Shown: positions 8,576-17,540 of the stretch, piece by piece
Position numbering within the stretch: the stretch's first letter is position 1
How the letters are laid out: the number at the start of each line of letters is the position of its first letter
Assembly (NCBI RefSeq): GCF_000317305.3
Contig: NC_023036.2
Coordinates: forward strand, 4,092,001 to 4,156,000
Direction: 5' to 3'
Source: Mycolicibacterium neoaurum VKM Ac-1815D
GTDB taxonomy: Bacteria > Actinomycetota > Actinomycetes > Mycobacteriales > Mycobacteriaceae
Length of the DNA stretch: 64,000 nt
Position numbers and translations under genes: made by a program
Notes under the pieces: model-generated
Databases searched by the model: none
What the model was told of the DNA's origin: nothing
The model's input: the letters and a program-made list of their open reading frames with translations, nothing else

Positions 8576-8620
8576 AAACGGACAACTTGTCCGTTTAACT
8601 GGAAACGGACAACTTGTCCG
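8576..8620. promoter_or_regulatory. twin palindromic TetR operator
   Basis: Two copies of CGGACAACTTGTCCG are centred at 8586 and 8613, 27 bases apart. The first extends to a perfect 21-bp palindrome (8576-8596, AAACGGACAA-C-TTGTCCGTTT); the second keeps the inner 15 bp (8606-8620) plus the left AAA. They fill the gap between the divergent TetR and SDR genes. Confidence 0.85.
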
Positions 8621-8641
8621 CATCACTTCGGAGGCTAGGCC

Positions 8642-9382
8642 ATGAATTCAATCGCCGACAAGGTCGTGGCGATCACCGGCGCCAGCAGCGGTATCGGCGC
8701 CGCCACCGCACGGCGGCTCGCCGGCCGCGGTTGCGCCGTCGCCCTCGGCGCGCGCCGCACCGAGCGGCTCGACGAAGTGGCCGCGGAGCTGCGTGCGGCG
8801 GGAGGCCGGGCCGCCGCCGTTGCCGTCGATGTCACCCGAGCCGACGATCTGCAGCGCCTGGTGGCCTCGGCGGTGTCGGAGTTCGGCCGCCTCGACGTCC
8901 TGGTCAGCAACGCCGGAATCGGCCCGATCTCACCGCTGACCGATCGGCGTCGTGGCGACTGGGACGCCATGATCGACGTCAACCTGCGCGGTGTGTTGCA
9001 CGGTATCGACGCCGCCCTACCCGTGTTCGAGGAGCAGGGCCGCGGCCACTTCGTCACCATCGTCTCGACCGCGGGCCTCAAGATCGTGCCGACCATGGCG
9101 GTGTATGCCGCCACCAAGAACGCCGTTCGCACCGTACTGGAGGGCCTGCGCCAGGAGTCCACCGACGGGACGCTGAAGACCACGGCCATCTCACCGGGGT
9201 ATGTGCGCACCGAGTTCGGCGATTCCATCACCGACCCGGACATCCGCGCCGAGATCGACGACGGAATGCAGGCTTTCGCGCTCGATCCCGATGCGATCGC
9301 CAGAACCGTCGAGTTCGCGATCGACCAGCCCTGGGAGGTCGAGATCGGAGAACTGGTGATCCGCCCGACCGTCCAGGGTTAG
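8642..9382 (+). CDS. short-chain dehydrogenase/reductase
   Basis: A 246-residue classical SDR oxidoreductase. The cofactor motif TGASSGIG is at residues 12-19, NAG is in LVSNAGIG, and the catalytic Tyr-x3-Lys is in VYAATKNAV, with the Ser in STAGLK. An Arg pair after the second strand (ARRTER) suggests NADP(H). GGAGG sits seven bases before the ATG. Two palindromic operators lie directly upstream, so the divergent TetR should control expression. The substrate is unknown; such pairs often handle xenobiotic or lipid-derived carbonyls. Its end overlaps the convergent oxygenase gene by four bases. Confidence 0.9.
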   Translation: MNSIADKVVAITGASSGIGAATARRLAGRGCAVALGARRTERLDEVAAELRAAGGRAAAVAVDVTRADDLQRLVASAVSEFGRLDVLVSNAGIGPISPLTDRRRGDWDAMIDVNLRGVLHGIDAALPVFEEQGRGHFVTIVSTAGLKIVPTMAVYAATKNAVRTVLEGLRQESTDGTLKTTAISPGYVRTEFGDSITDPDIRAEIDDGMQAFALDPDAIARTVEFAIDQPWEVEIGELVIRPTVQG

Positions 9383-10338
9383 CCGACCGTGATGGCGTCC
9401 AGGCGCTCCTTGATGAAATCGGCCGAGGTCACCGGATCCAGGCCCGCGACCCGCCCGATGGGCGGCTCCAGCGGAGTGACCAGCGCGTCGTGATTGGCCT
9501 CGTAGAAGTAGATCAGCGATACCAGATCCTCTTCGGGGGCGTGTGGTTGCGGCGGCAGCACGCGATGCCGACCAGAGGGCCAGCGTCGGCCGCTCCAGTA
9601 CTCCAGCAGGTCCCCGATGTTGACGGTGAGCGCGCCGGGTTCCCACGGCGCATCCTCCCAGCCGGCTTCCTCCGAATACACCTGCAGGCCACCGGCACCG
9701 GGTTCACGGTCGAGCACGGTGACCGTGCCGAAATCGGTGTGCGGGCCGATCCGGAACTGGCCCGGTTCCGGCTCACCGACCACGCTGACCGGCGGGTAGT
9801 GGTTGATGTTCATCGTCCACGTCGGTGTGCTGGCCAGCGCTGCGAACGGGTTGTCGGACAGGCCGAGAGCTGCCGCGAACAATGCGAGCAGGTCATCGGA
9901 GAGCGTGCGCATCGCGGTGGTGTACTCGTCGACAAGGCCCTGCAGCTGCGCCACCTCGGCGGGCCAGACGTTGGGCGCGAACCAGATTCGGTCGATCTCC
10001 GGATCCCCGGTCGCGGTCTCCGCGCCCAGGCTGAAGCTCTCCTTCAGATCCGGCGGCGTTTCGGTGCCCTCGGCGTAGGCGTTGGCCTCCGCACCCGGCC
10101 CGATCCACCCGTGCCCGCCGACGGGCACCGAATAGCGCTGCTTCACCTCGGTGGGCAGGGCGAAGAACTCGCGGCTGGCGGCGCGCACCCGCGCGGCCAA
10201 CCCGGGATCGACACCGTGGCCGGTGACGATGATGAAGCCCGCCCGCTGCAGACCCTCGTCCACCTCGGCGGCGAGCGCCCGCGCGTCCGCACCGCCGGCA
10301 TACCAGCGGGAAAGGTCAACGGTTGCAATGGCACTCAT
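9379..10338 (-). CDS. isopenicillin-N-synthase-type Fe(II) oxygenase
   Basis: A 319-residue non-haem iron oxygenase of the IPNS-like family: an N-terminal DIOX_N domain (AGFIIVTGHGVD), then the jelly-roll core with HTD (PHTDFG) and a distal His in GRHRV as the iron triad. By eye, the place of the usual 2-oxoglutarate RxS motif reads LVS (EDLVSLIYF), so the Arg is missing. It is the third gene of an operon with an NCS1 permease and a yeast-type cytosine deaminase, overlapping the deaminase by four bases. By analogy with fungal thymine 7-hydroxylase it may oxidise a pyrimidine base. This substrate is an inference. Confidence 0.88.
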   Translation of the reverse strand: MSAIATVDLSRWYAGGADARALAAEVDEGLQRAGFIIVTGHGVDPGLAARVRAASREFFALPTEVKQRYSVPVGGHGWIGPGAEANAYAEGTETPPDLKESFSLGAETATGDPEIDRIWFAPNVWPAEVAQLQGLVDEYTTAMRTLSDDLLALFAAALGLSDNPFAALASTPTWTMNINHYPPVSVVGEPEPGQFRIGPHTDFGTVTVLDREPGAGGLQVYSEEAGWEDAPWEPGALTVNIGDLLEYWSGRRWPSGRHRVLPPQPHAPEEDLVSLIYFYEANHDALVTPLEPPIGRVAGLDPVTSADFIKERLDAITVG

Positions 10339-10781
10339 TCAGCCACTCCGATATCTTCGTTCCACAGTTCCGGCCGGGCGGTGATGAACTCCGCCATCAT
10401 CGACACACACCGCTCGTCTTCCAGCAGCGTCACCTGCACGCCGTTCTCGGCAAGCCAGTCGTGCCCGCCGGAGAAGGTCTTGGCCTCCCCGATGACCACC
10501 GCGCCGATGTTGAACTGACGCACCAGACCGCTGCAGTACCAGCAGGGCGAGAGCGTCGTGACCATCACCGTGGACCGGTAGTCGCGTTGCCGCCCGGCAT
10601 TGCGGAAGGCGTCGGTCTCGCCGTGCACCGACGGGTCGTCGTTCTGGACCCGCCGGTTGTGTCCGCTACCGAGCAACACACCGTCGCGGGTGAACAGGGC
10701 CGCGCCGATCGGGATTCCGCCCTCGGCCAATCCTTTTCGCGCCTCCTCGACGGCGACGTCGAGCATCATCTCCGGGGTCAC
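10335..10781 (-). CDS. cytosine deaminase, yeast Fcy1 type
   Basis: A 148-residue zinc deaminase that should convert cytosine (perhaps 5-methylcytosine) to uracil (thymine) plus ammonia. The zinc motifs are HGE (VHGETDAF) and SPCWYC. The tail DERCVSMMAEFITARPELW followed by EDIG closely follows yeast cytosine deaminase, which separates it from E. coli CodA and from tRNA adenosine deaminases. GTG 10781 is chosen because it overlaps the permease stop (GTGA), implying translational coupling. The middle position between a base permease and an oxygenase supports a pyrimidine salvage or breakdown role. Confidence 0.9.
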   Translation of the reverse strand: MTPEMMLDVAVEEARKGLAEGGIPIGAALFTRDGVLLGSGHNRRVQNDDPSVHGETDAFRNAGRQRDYRSTVMVTTLSPCWYCSGLVRQFNIGAVVIGEAKTFSGGHDWLAENGVQVTLLEDERCVSMMAEFITARPELWNEDIGVAE

Positions 10782-12175
10782 GCAGGCACCCGCTCGGCGG
10801 CGATCTTGGCACGGCACAGCACGAGATAGCTGCCCGCGGCCAGCAGGAAGCCCACGAAGAAACCGATATCACCCAGATCGGGCACCGCCCGAACGACAAA
10901 CCCCACGAACAACTCCTGATTACAGAACAGCAGGAACGAGACCACCAGACCGATCAGGAACGACAGTAGTCCCGGCCAATTCGAATAGGAGTGGTCATAG
11001 AGGAATCCATCCACCCGCTGCCCGCGGCGCAGGTACTGGTCGGCGAACACCACGCCGAGCCAGGGACCCACCCAGTAGGCGATGAGCAAAAGGAAGGCCT
11101 CATAACTTGCCGCGGCATCGGCCAATGCCCACCACGCCACCAGAAAGCCCGCGATGCCGAAGAAGACCGTCGCCGTCGCCCGGGCGATGTGCACCGGCAG
11201 TTTCACGCCGGTGGTGACGAACGCCATCCCGGCCGAATAGACGTTGATGGCGTTGGCGGCCACGGCACCGATCGCGATGGCCAGCAGGGTGGCGGCGGCC
11301 AGCGCGCCGGGCAGCGAACTGGTGAAGACGTCGGCCGGATTGTCCGAACTCGCGTTGGTGACGATGGTGACCGACGCCGCCCCGACGATCGCCAGCACCG
11401 AACTGGCGAGGAACAGCCCGCTCGCGGCGAGCAGCCCGGTGCGCACCGGCGACACGGTGCTGGGCAGATAGCGGCTGAAATCGGCGGCATAGGGCGTCCA
11501 GCCGGCCACATAGCCGAAGGTGGCACCGACCGTCAGCAGAAAACCGCCGATCCCACCGACGCCGCCCTCGACAGCGGGTGCACCCAGGTCGGCCTTGCTC
11601 ATGATGACAACCGCGGTGATCGCGAAGATGACCGCCAGCACCGGGAACGCCCACCGCTCGAAGGCCTGCACCAGGTTGTGCCCGAAGAAGGCCAACGCGG
11701 TCTGCACGATGACCACCAGAACCAGCGCCCACACCGGGGCGATGCCGAACAGTGTCGCCAACGCGAAGGCCGCGCTGATGCTGTTGGTCGCAAACCAGCC
11801 GACGCCGGCGGTGATCGCCATCAGCGTCGATGGCACCGCGTTGCCCCGGTATCCGAAGGACAACCGTCCGATGACCATCTGCGGCACCCCGAGCTGCGGG
11901 CCGCGCGCGGACAGGAAGAAGTGCGCCACCGCGCCGAGCCCGGCACCGACCACGATGCCCGCGACCGCCTGCCAGAACGTCATGCCGAAGTAGGAGACCG
12001 CCAGCACGCCCAGGAAGATGGTGGCGAATTCCAGATTCGGCGACGCCCAGGTCCACAGCAGCTGACTGGGCCTGCCATGGCGATCGGCCTCTGCGATGAA
12101 CTCGTTGCCACCGGGTTCGACCGCGACGATCCGGTCCCGGTAGCTACCGTCGGTGGTGGGTTCGGCCGCTGTCAT
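10778..12175 (-). CDS. NCS1-family nucleobase permease (CodB-like)
   Basis: An integral membrane transporter of about 465 residues with 12 predicted helices. The N-terminal region RPSQLLWTWASPNLEFATIF and the following GPQLGVPQMVIGRLSFGYRG are typical of cytosine/purine NCS1 symporters. It should import a nucleobase with H+ or Na+. ATG 12175 is the most homologous start but has a poor Shine-Dalgarno; GTG codons at 12187 and 12256 are alternatives. It leads a three-gene operon with four-base overlaps into the deaminase and then the oxygenase. It is divergent from mgtE. Confidence 0.88.
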   Translation of the reverse strand: MTAAEPTTDGSYRDRIVAVEPGGNEFIAEADRHGRPSQLLWTWASPNLEFATIFLGVLAVSYFGMTFWQAVAGIVVGAGLGAVAHFFLSARGPQLGVPQMVIGRLSFGYRGNAVPSTLMAITAGVGWFATNSISAAFALATLFGIAPVWALVLVVIVQTALAFFGHNLVQAFERWAFPVLAVIFAITAVVIMSKADLGAPAVEGGVGGIGGFLLTVGATFGYVAGWTPYAADFSRYLPSTVSPVRTGLLAASGLFLASSVLAIVGAASVTIVTNASSDNPADVFTSSLPGALAAATLLAIAIGAVAANAINVYSAGMAFVTTGVKLPVHIARATATVFFGIAGFLVAWWALADAAASYEAFLLLIAYWVGPWLGVVFADQYLRRGQRVDGFLYDHSYSNWPGLLSFLIGLVVSFLLFCNQELFVGFVVRAVPDLGDIGFFVGFLLAAGSYLVLCRAKIAAERVPA

Positions 12176-12375
12176 TCTGTGCACTTTGACGGCCCGGCCA
12201 CCGGCGTGCAACCGGAACAACGGAATCTCACACCTACGAATTTCGTTGTCGGACACCTGCCGGACACCCGCGCGCCAACGCGTGTACACCAGCTAATGCG
12301 CTGTTGGACAGGTGTTCTGGTGAAAACACGAGCGCGCTAGATTGACCTTCGCAATCGGCAGAGATGGAGACTGGC

Positions 12376-13737
12376 ATGGGCAGCACCACCGCGACCGCAC
12401 TACGCTCGGCGATCGCGAAACGGGATGTGGCCGCCTGGCTCAGATCGTTCAAGGATCCGGCCGAACGCTCCCATCAGCTCGCCAAGTGCAGCGCCGACGA
12501 CCTACGGGCCCTCGGCCCGCTGCTCGACTCCGACGGCGCCACCGAGCTGTTCGAGTCGATCGACGACGAGTTGACGGCCTATGTGCTGGCCGCGATGGCC
12601 GCCCCTGATGCCGCCTCCCTGGTGGACGCGCTCGACCTCGACCATGCCGCCGATGTGCTGCGCGATATGAAGGACACACCACGCGAGCAGGTCCTGTCGG
12701 TGCTGCCCCAGATTCGTGCCGACGTGCTGCGCGGTCTGCTGAGCTGGCCGCCCGATTCGGTGGCCGCGCACATGGTGCCCGAGGCGCTGACCGTCCGCCC
12801 CGACATGACGGTCGGCGAGGCCGTCGCGTCGATTCGCGGTGATGCCGCGACGCTGCGCAGCGACTCGCGCACCGGTGCCTATGTGTACGTCACCGACGAC
12901 GACAACCGGCTGCTCGGCGTCGTCGCGTTCCGTGATCTCGTGCTCTGCGATGCGCAGGACACCGTCGCGGCGCTGACCAACAGCGATGTGCTGTCGGTGT
13001 CGCCGCTGACCGATGCAGAGGAGGCCGCCCAGGCCTTGGTGGACTACAACCTGGTCGCGGTGCCGGTGGTCGATGCCGACAACCGACTGCTGGGCATCCT
13101 CACCGAGAACACCGCCAACGACATCACCGCCGAGGAGGCCACCGAGGACGCCGAACGCCAGGGCGGCTCGGAACCACTGGAGGTGCCCTACCTGCGGGCC
13201 TCACCATGGCTGCTGTGGCGCAAGCGGATCGGCTGGCTGCTGCTGTTGTTCATCGCCGAGGCCTATACCGGCACGGTGCTGCGCCATTTCGAGGAGGAGA
13301 TGGAGGCCGTCGTCGCACTGGCCTTCTTCATCCCGCTGTTGATCGGCACCGGCGGTAACACCGGAACGCAGATCACCACGACCCTGGTGCGGGCGATGGC
13401 CACCGGTCAGGTGCGGCTGCGTGACGTGCCGGCGATCCTGGCCAAGGAGATGTCCACCGGCATGATGATCGCGCTGACCATGGCGCTGGCGGCGCTCATC
13501 CGGGCCTGGATGCTCGGTGTCGGGCCGGAGATCACGCTGACGGTCTGCCTGACCGTGGCCGCGATCGTGCTGTGGTCGTCGTTCGTGGCCTCGATACTGC
13601 CGCCGGTGCTCAAGAAGTGCCGGGTCGATCCGGCCGTGGTGTCGGCACCGATGATCGCGACCATCGTCGACGGCACCGGGCTGATCATCTACTTCATGAT
13701 CGCCCACGCCACGCTGTCACAGCTGCAGGGGCTCTAG
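12376..13737 (+). CDS. mgtE: magnesium transporter MgtE
   Basis: A 453-residue Mg2+ channel. It has an N-terminal superhelical MgtE_N domain (about 1-125), two CBS domains (about 130-255; conserved LLGVVAFRDLV and LLGILTENTA), a connecting helix, and five membrane helices at about 280-453. The GTGGNTGTQ stretch in the second helix is the pore-lining hallmark. The cytosolic domains close the channel at high Mg2+. ATG 12376 is preferred over 12364 because GGAG lies at a proper distance from it. I see no M-box riboswitch upstream. It is monocistronic. Confidence 0.93.
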   Translation: MGSTTATALRSAIAKRDVAAWLRSFKDPAERSHQLAKCSADDLRALGPLLDSDGATELFESIDDELTAYVLAAMAAPDAASLVDALDLDHAADVLRDMKDTPREQVLSVLPQIRADVLRGLLSWPPDSVAAHMVPEALTVRPDMTVGEAVASIRGDAATLRSDSRTGAYVYVTDDDNRLLGVVAFRDLVLCDAQDTVAALTNSDVLSVSPLTDAEEAAQALVDYNLVAVPVVDADNRLLGILTENTANDITAEEATEDAERQGGSEPLEVPYLRASPWLLWRKRIGWLLLLFIAEAYTGTVLRHFEEEMEAVVALAFFIPLLIGTGGNTGTQITTTLVRAMATGQVRLRDVPAILAKEMSTGMMIALTMALAALIRAWMLGVGPEITLTVCLTVAAIVLWSSFVASILPPVLKKCRVDPAVVSAPMIATIVDGTGLIIYFMIAHATLSQLQGL

Positions 13738-13779
13738 GGTTCATCCCCCGAGTCGCTTCGCTCCTGCCCGCCGGCGCGG

Positions 13780-14388
13780 TCAGTCGAACTCCGGCGACTC
13801 GTGCCGAGTGCGCTTGAGTTCGAAGAAGTGCGGATAGGACGCGAAGATCACCGAGGCGTCCCACAGCTTCCCGGCCTCCTCCCCGCGCGGGATCCGGGAG
13901 AGCACCGGACCGAAGAACGCGACGCCGTTGACGTGGATGGTCGGCGTGCCGACATCGTCACCGACCGCGTCCATGCCCGCGTGGTGACTCTTGCGCAGCG
14001 CCTCGTCGTAGGAGTCGGTGGTGGCTGCCTCGGCGAGTTCGGCGGGCAACCCGGCCTGCGCCAACGACTTGGCGATCACGTCGTCGAAGTCCTTGTTGCC
14101 CTCGTTGTGGATCAGCGTGCCCATCGCGGTGTAGAGCGGGGACAGCACCTCCGGGCCGTGGGCCTGTTCGGCGGCGATCGCCACCCGCACCGGACCCCAG
14201 GCTTTCTTCATCATCTCCTGGTAGTTCTCGGGCAGGTCGCGGCCCTCGTTGAGCACCGCAAGGCTCATCACGTGGAAGTTGACCTCGATATCGCGGACCT
14301 TCTGCACCTCGAGAATCCAGCGGGACGTGATCCAGCACCACGGGCACAGTGGGTCGAACCAGAATCCGGCGACATCTTTCTGGGCCAT
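13780..14388 (-). CDS. mycothiol-dependent reductase, DsbA-like (Rv2466c homologue)
   Basis: A 202-residue thioredoxin-fold protein with an inserted helical domain. The active site CPWC sits in WFDPLCPWCW near residue 20; GTPTIHVNG carries the conserved cis-Pro. Almost every stretch resembles M. tuberculosis Rv2466c, which takes electrons from mycothiol, protects against oxidative stress and activates nitro prodrugs such as TP053. ATG 14388 marks the start of homology; an upstream in-frame extension is not conserved. It is divergent from pepN, as in M. tuberculosis. The mycothiol link supports an actinobacterial host. Confidence 0.93.
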   Translation of the reverse strand: MAQKDVAGFWFDPLCPWCWITSRWILEVQKVRDIEVNFHVMSLAVLNEGRDLPENYQEMMKKAWGPVRVAIAAEQAHGPEVLSPLYTAMGTLIHNEGNKDFDDVIAKSLAQAGLPAELAEAATTDSYDEALRKSHHAGMDAVGDDVGTPTIHVNGVAFFGPVLSRIPRGEEAGKLWDASVIFASYPHFFELKRTRHESPEFD

Positions 14389-14502
14389 ACAGATCGATCC
14401 TCTCGATTGCGACAGAGTCCTCTTCTGGACCGCACAACTATTGCCGTCCGGCATATGTTCCCGCCAGGGGACCAGGTCGGTCGACGTACTAAGTTAGGTC
14501 CT

Positions 14503-17064
14503 GTGGCTCTCCCCAATCTGACTCGCGACCAGGCCGCCGAGCGCGCCGCCCTGGTGACCGTGGACAACTACCGCATCGATCTGGATCTCACCTCATCCGG
14601 TGAGAGGACCTTCGGGTCGAAGACCACCGTGACGTTCTCCGCGCTGGCCGGCTCGGACACTTACATCGACCTGGCCGCGGCCACCGTGCGCAGCGCGACC
14701 CTCAACGGCCACGCCATCGACGTATCCGGGTATGACGAAGCACGCGGTATCGCGCTGACCGGGCTGGCCGAGCACAACGAACTCGTGATCGACGCCGACT
14801 GCCTGTACTCCAACACCGGAGAGGGGCTGCACCGGTTCGTCGACCCCGTCGACAACGAGGTGTACCTGTACTCGCAGTTCGAGACCGCCGATGCCAAGCG
14901 GATGTTCGCCTGCTTCGACCAACCCGACCTGAAGGCCACCTTCGACGTGACGGTCAAGGCCCCGGAGCACTGGCAGGTGATCTCCAACGGCGCCACCGAC
15001 TCAGTGGACAACGGTGTGCACACCTTTGTCACCACCCCGCGGATGAGCACCTATCTGGTGGCGCTCATCGCCGGGCCGTACGCCCGCTGGGACGACGTCT
15101 ACACCGACGACCACGGCGATATCCCGCTGGGCATCTTCTGCCGTGCCTCACTGGCCGAATTCATGGACGCCGAGCGGTTGTTCACCGAGACCAAGCAGGG
15201 ATTCGGGTTCTACCACCGCAATTTCGGTGAGCCCTACGCGTTCGGCAAGTACGACCAGCTGTTCGTCCCGGAATTCAACGCGGGTGCCATGGAGAACGCC
15301 GGCGCGGTGACCTTCCTGGAGGATTATGTCTTCCGGTCCAAGGTCACCCGGTACAGCTACGAGCGCCGCGCCGAGACCGTGCTGCACGAGATGGCGCACA
15401 TGTGGTTCGGCGATCTGGTCACCATGGCGTGGTGGGATGACCTGTGGCTCAACGAATCATTCGCCACCTTCGCCTCGGTGCTGTGCCAGGCCGAGGCCAC
15501 CGAGTACACCCAGGCCTGGACGACGTTCGCCAACGTCGAGAAATCCTGGGCCTACCGACAGGACCAGCTGCCCTCCACCCACCCGGTGGCCGCCGACATC
15601 CCGGACCTGCACGCGGTCGAGGTCAACTTCGACGGCATCACCTACGCCAAGGGCGCCAGCGTGCTCAAGCAACTGGTGGCATATGTAGGCCTGGAGGCAT
15701 TTCTCGCCGGGCTGCGCGACTACTTCCGCGACCACAAGTTCGGCAATGCCACCTTCGGTGATCTGCTTGGCGCCCTTGAGAAGTCGTCGGGCCGCGACTT
15801 GAGCGGCTGGGGCCGCCAGTGGCTCAAGACCACCGGTCTGAACACCCTGCGCGCCAGCTTCGACGTCGACGACGACGGTGCGTTCACCCGGTTCGCGGTG
15901 CACCAGTCCGGTGCCGCACCCGGTGCCGGTGAAACCCGGGTACACCGGCTGGCCGTCGGCATCTACGACGAGGATGACGCGGGCAAGCTCGTGCGCGTGC
16001 ACCGCGAGGAGCTCGACGTGGAAGGGCCGGCCACCGACGTCCCCGGGTTGGTCGGTGTCGGGCGCGGCAAGTTCATCCTTGTCAACGACGATGACCTGAC
16101 CTATTGCTCGCTGCGGCTGGACCCGGCATCGCTGCAGACGCTGCTGACCCGCATCGCCGATATCGCCGAGCCGCTGCCCCGCACGCTGGCCTGGTCGGCG
16201 GCCTGGGAGATGACCCGCGAGGCCGAGCTGAAGGCCCGCGACTTCGTGACGCTGGTGATCGCCGGTGTGCACGCCGAGACCGAGGTCGGCGTGGCGCAGC
16301 GTCTGCTGATGCAGGCGCAGACCGCGTTGGGTTCCTATGCCGATCCGACGTGGGCCAAGGAGAATGGCTGGCCCGCATTCGCCGACGCCCTGCTGGACCT
16401 GGCCCGTGAGTCGGCACCCGGTTCGGATCATCAGCTGGCGTTCGTCAACGCGCTGACCACCTCGGTGCTGGCCCCCAATCACGTGGCCGTGCTGTCCACC
16501 CTGCTCGACAACGAGCCGGCGGCGGTGAACCTGGCCGGTCTGGTGATCGACACCGATCTGCGCTGGCGCATCGTGACCGCGCTGGCGCGGGCCGGGGTGA
16601 TCGACGCCGAGGGCGCCGAGACACCGTTCATCGATGCCGAGGCCGAGAACGACCCGACCGCGGCGGGCAAGCGCAATGCGGCGGCCGCCGCCGCGGCCCG
16701 CCCGCAGGTGTCGGTGAAGAACGCCGCCTGGCAGCGGGTGATCGAGGACGACACGCTGGCCAACATCACCACCCGCGCCATCGTCGGTGGCTTCGTGCAA
16801 CCCGGTCAGGCCGAGCTGTTGACGCGGTTCCGCGACCTGTACTTCGCCTCGATCCCCGGGGTGTGGGAGCGGCGGTCCAGCGAGGTCGCCCAGACCGTGG
16901 TGATCGGGCTGTACCCGTCCTGGGATATCAGCACCGGCGGGCTGGGTGCCGCGGACGCGTTCCTGTCCGGCCACGATGTGCCGCCCGCGCTGCGCAGGCT
17001 GGTACTCGAGGGTCGGGCCGGCGTGGAGCGCGCGCTCAAGGCACGCGCCTTCGACGCGTCCTGA
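14503..17064 (+). CDS. pepN: aminopeptidase N, M1 zinc metallopeptidase
   Basis: An 853-residue cytosolic aminopeptidase that removes N-terminal residues from peptides. The exopeptidase motif GAMEN (FNAGAMENAG) and the zinc motif HEMAH with the third ligand Glu 18 residues on (LNESFA) are both intact. A C-terminal ERAP1-like helical domain completes the protein. Homology to Rv2467 begins with ALPNLTRDQA, which fixes GTG 14503 as the start; the frame stays open about 700 bases further upstream, but that part is the shadow of the reductase gene. A hairpin follows the stop. Confidence 0.95.
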   Translation: MALPNLTRDQAAERAALVTVDNYRIDLDLTSSGERTFGSKTTVTFSALAGSDTYIDLAAATVRSATLNGHAIDVSGYDEARGIALTGLAEHNELVIDADCLYSNTGEGLHRFVDPVDNEVYLYSQFETADAKRMFACFDQPDLKATFDVTVKAPEHWQVISNGATDSVDNGVHTFVTTPRMSTYLVALIAGPYARWDDVYTDDHGDIPLGIFCRASLAEFMDAERLFTETKQGFGFYHRNFGEPYAFGKYDQLFVPEFNAGAMENAGAVTFLEDYVFRSKVTRYSYERRAETVLHEMAHMWFGDLVTMAWWDDLWLNESFATFASVLCQAEATEYTQAWTTFANVEKSWAYRQDQLPSTHPVAADIPDLHAVEVNFDGITYAKGASVLKQLVAYVGLEAFLAGLRDYFRDHKFGNATFGDLLGALEKSSGRDLSGWGRQWLKTTGLNTLRASFDVDDDGAFTRFAVHQSGAAPGAGETRVHRLAVGIYDEDDAGKLVRVHREELDVEGPATDVPGLVGVGRGKFILVNDDDLTYCSLRLDPASLQTLLTRIADIAEPLPRTLAWSAAWEMTREAELKARDFVTLVIAGVHAETEVGVAQRLLMQAQTALGSYADPTWAKENGWPAFADALLDLARESAPGSDHQLAFVNALTTSVLAPNHVAVLSTLLDNEPAAVNLAGLVIDTDLRWRIVTALARAGVIDAEGAETPFIDAEAENDPTAAGKRNAAAAAAARPQVSVKNAAWQRVIEDDTLANITTRAIVGGFVQPGQAELLTRFRDLYFASIPGVWERRSSEVAQTVVIGLYPSWDISTGGLGAADAFLSGHDVPPALRRLVLEGRAGVERALKARAFDAS

Positions 17065-17070
17065 CCCCCC

Positions 17071-17109
17071 GGCGAGCGCGCGTGTCTGCTCCCCGACACG
17101 CCGCTCGCC
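17071..17109 (+). repeat. GC-rich hairpin downstream of pepN
   Basis: GGCGAGCG and CGTGTC on the left pair with GACACG and CGCTCGCC on the right around an eight-base loop (17087-17094), with a small bulge. No T tract follows. It may terminate pepN transcription or protect its 3' end; it differs from the palindrome family at 20995 and 60441. Confidence 0.65.
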
Positions 17110-17148
17110 CACCCGGGTTATCGCACGCTCACCGCGCATGATTTCCCG

Positions 17149-17487
17149 GTGGCCGTCAGCAACTCGCGCAGAGCCCGCGCCGCCCGTCGGCGCACCCGCC
17201 GCGTCAAGGCGGTCGTCAACGACCTCACCGCGGCGCAGTGGACGGCCATCCAGGACGCCTGGGGCGGCTGCGCCTACTGCGGGGTGACGGGTCGACCGCT
17301 GCAGCGTGATTGCGTCATGGCGATCTCGCGCGGCGGGCGCTACACGATCGAGAACGTGGTGCCCGCCTGCGGCGCATGCAATGCCAGCAAGTGCAATGAC
17401 GAGGTCACCGGCTGGATGCGGCGCAAGCGGCTCGACGAGCGGCTGTTCCTGGAGCGCTACGTCGCCATCCGCGCACAGCTGGTCTGA
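17149..17487 (+). CDS. HNH-type nuclease-like protein with altered first His
   Basis: A 112-residue basic protein with an HNH-fold core at about residues 38-80: zinc pairs CAYC and CGAC, and an Asn in IENVV. The position of the first catalytic His, usually an Asp-His pair before the SRGG turn, reads Asp-Cys (LQRDCVMAISRGG). The N-terminus is very Arg-rich and may bind nucleic acid. Start GTG 17149 is tentative because no strong Shine-Dalgarno is seen. It may be a nuclease with altered chemistry or a structural DNA-binding protein. A second HNH gene with an intact His lies about 0.8 kb away. Confidence 0.75.
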   Translation: MAVSNSRRARAARRRTRRVKAVVNDLTAAQWTAIQDAWGGCAYCGVTGRPLQRDCVMAISRGGRYTIENVVPACGACNASKCNDEVTGWMRRKRLDERLFLERYVAIRAQLV

Positions 17488-17494
17488 GACAGCA

Positions 17495-17528
17495 ATCGGC
17501 CCCGGTACCAGTAGGCACCGGGGCCGAT
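17495..17528. terminator. bidirectional hairpin between convergent genes
   Basis: A perfect 12-bp stem, ATCGGCCCCGGT with ACCGGGGCCGAT, has a 10-base loop (17507-17516). It lies between the convergent HNH and DUF5130 genes. No T tract follows, so it would be an intrinsic terminator of the mycobacterial U-less kind. Confidence 0.65.
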
Positions 17529-17540
17529 CGAACAGCGTGG

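Noticed and set aside
12290..12375. Mg2+ riboswitch (M-box) before mgtE
   Set aside because: Only about 85 bases lie between the divergent genes and no M-box-like stems could be drawn.
13801..14502. N-terminal extension of pepN by 234 codons
   Set aside because: It is antisense to the mycothiol-dependent reductase gene; PepN homology starts at GTG 14503.
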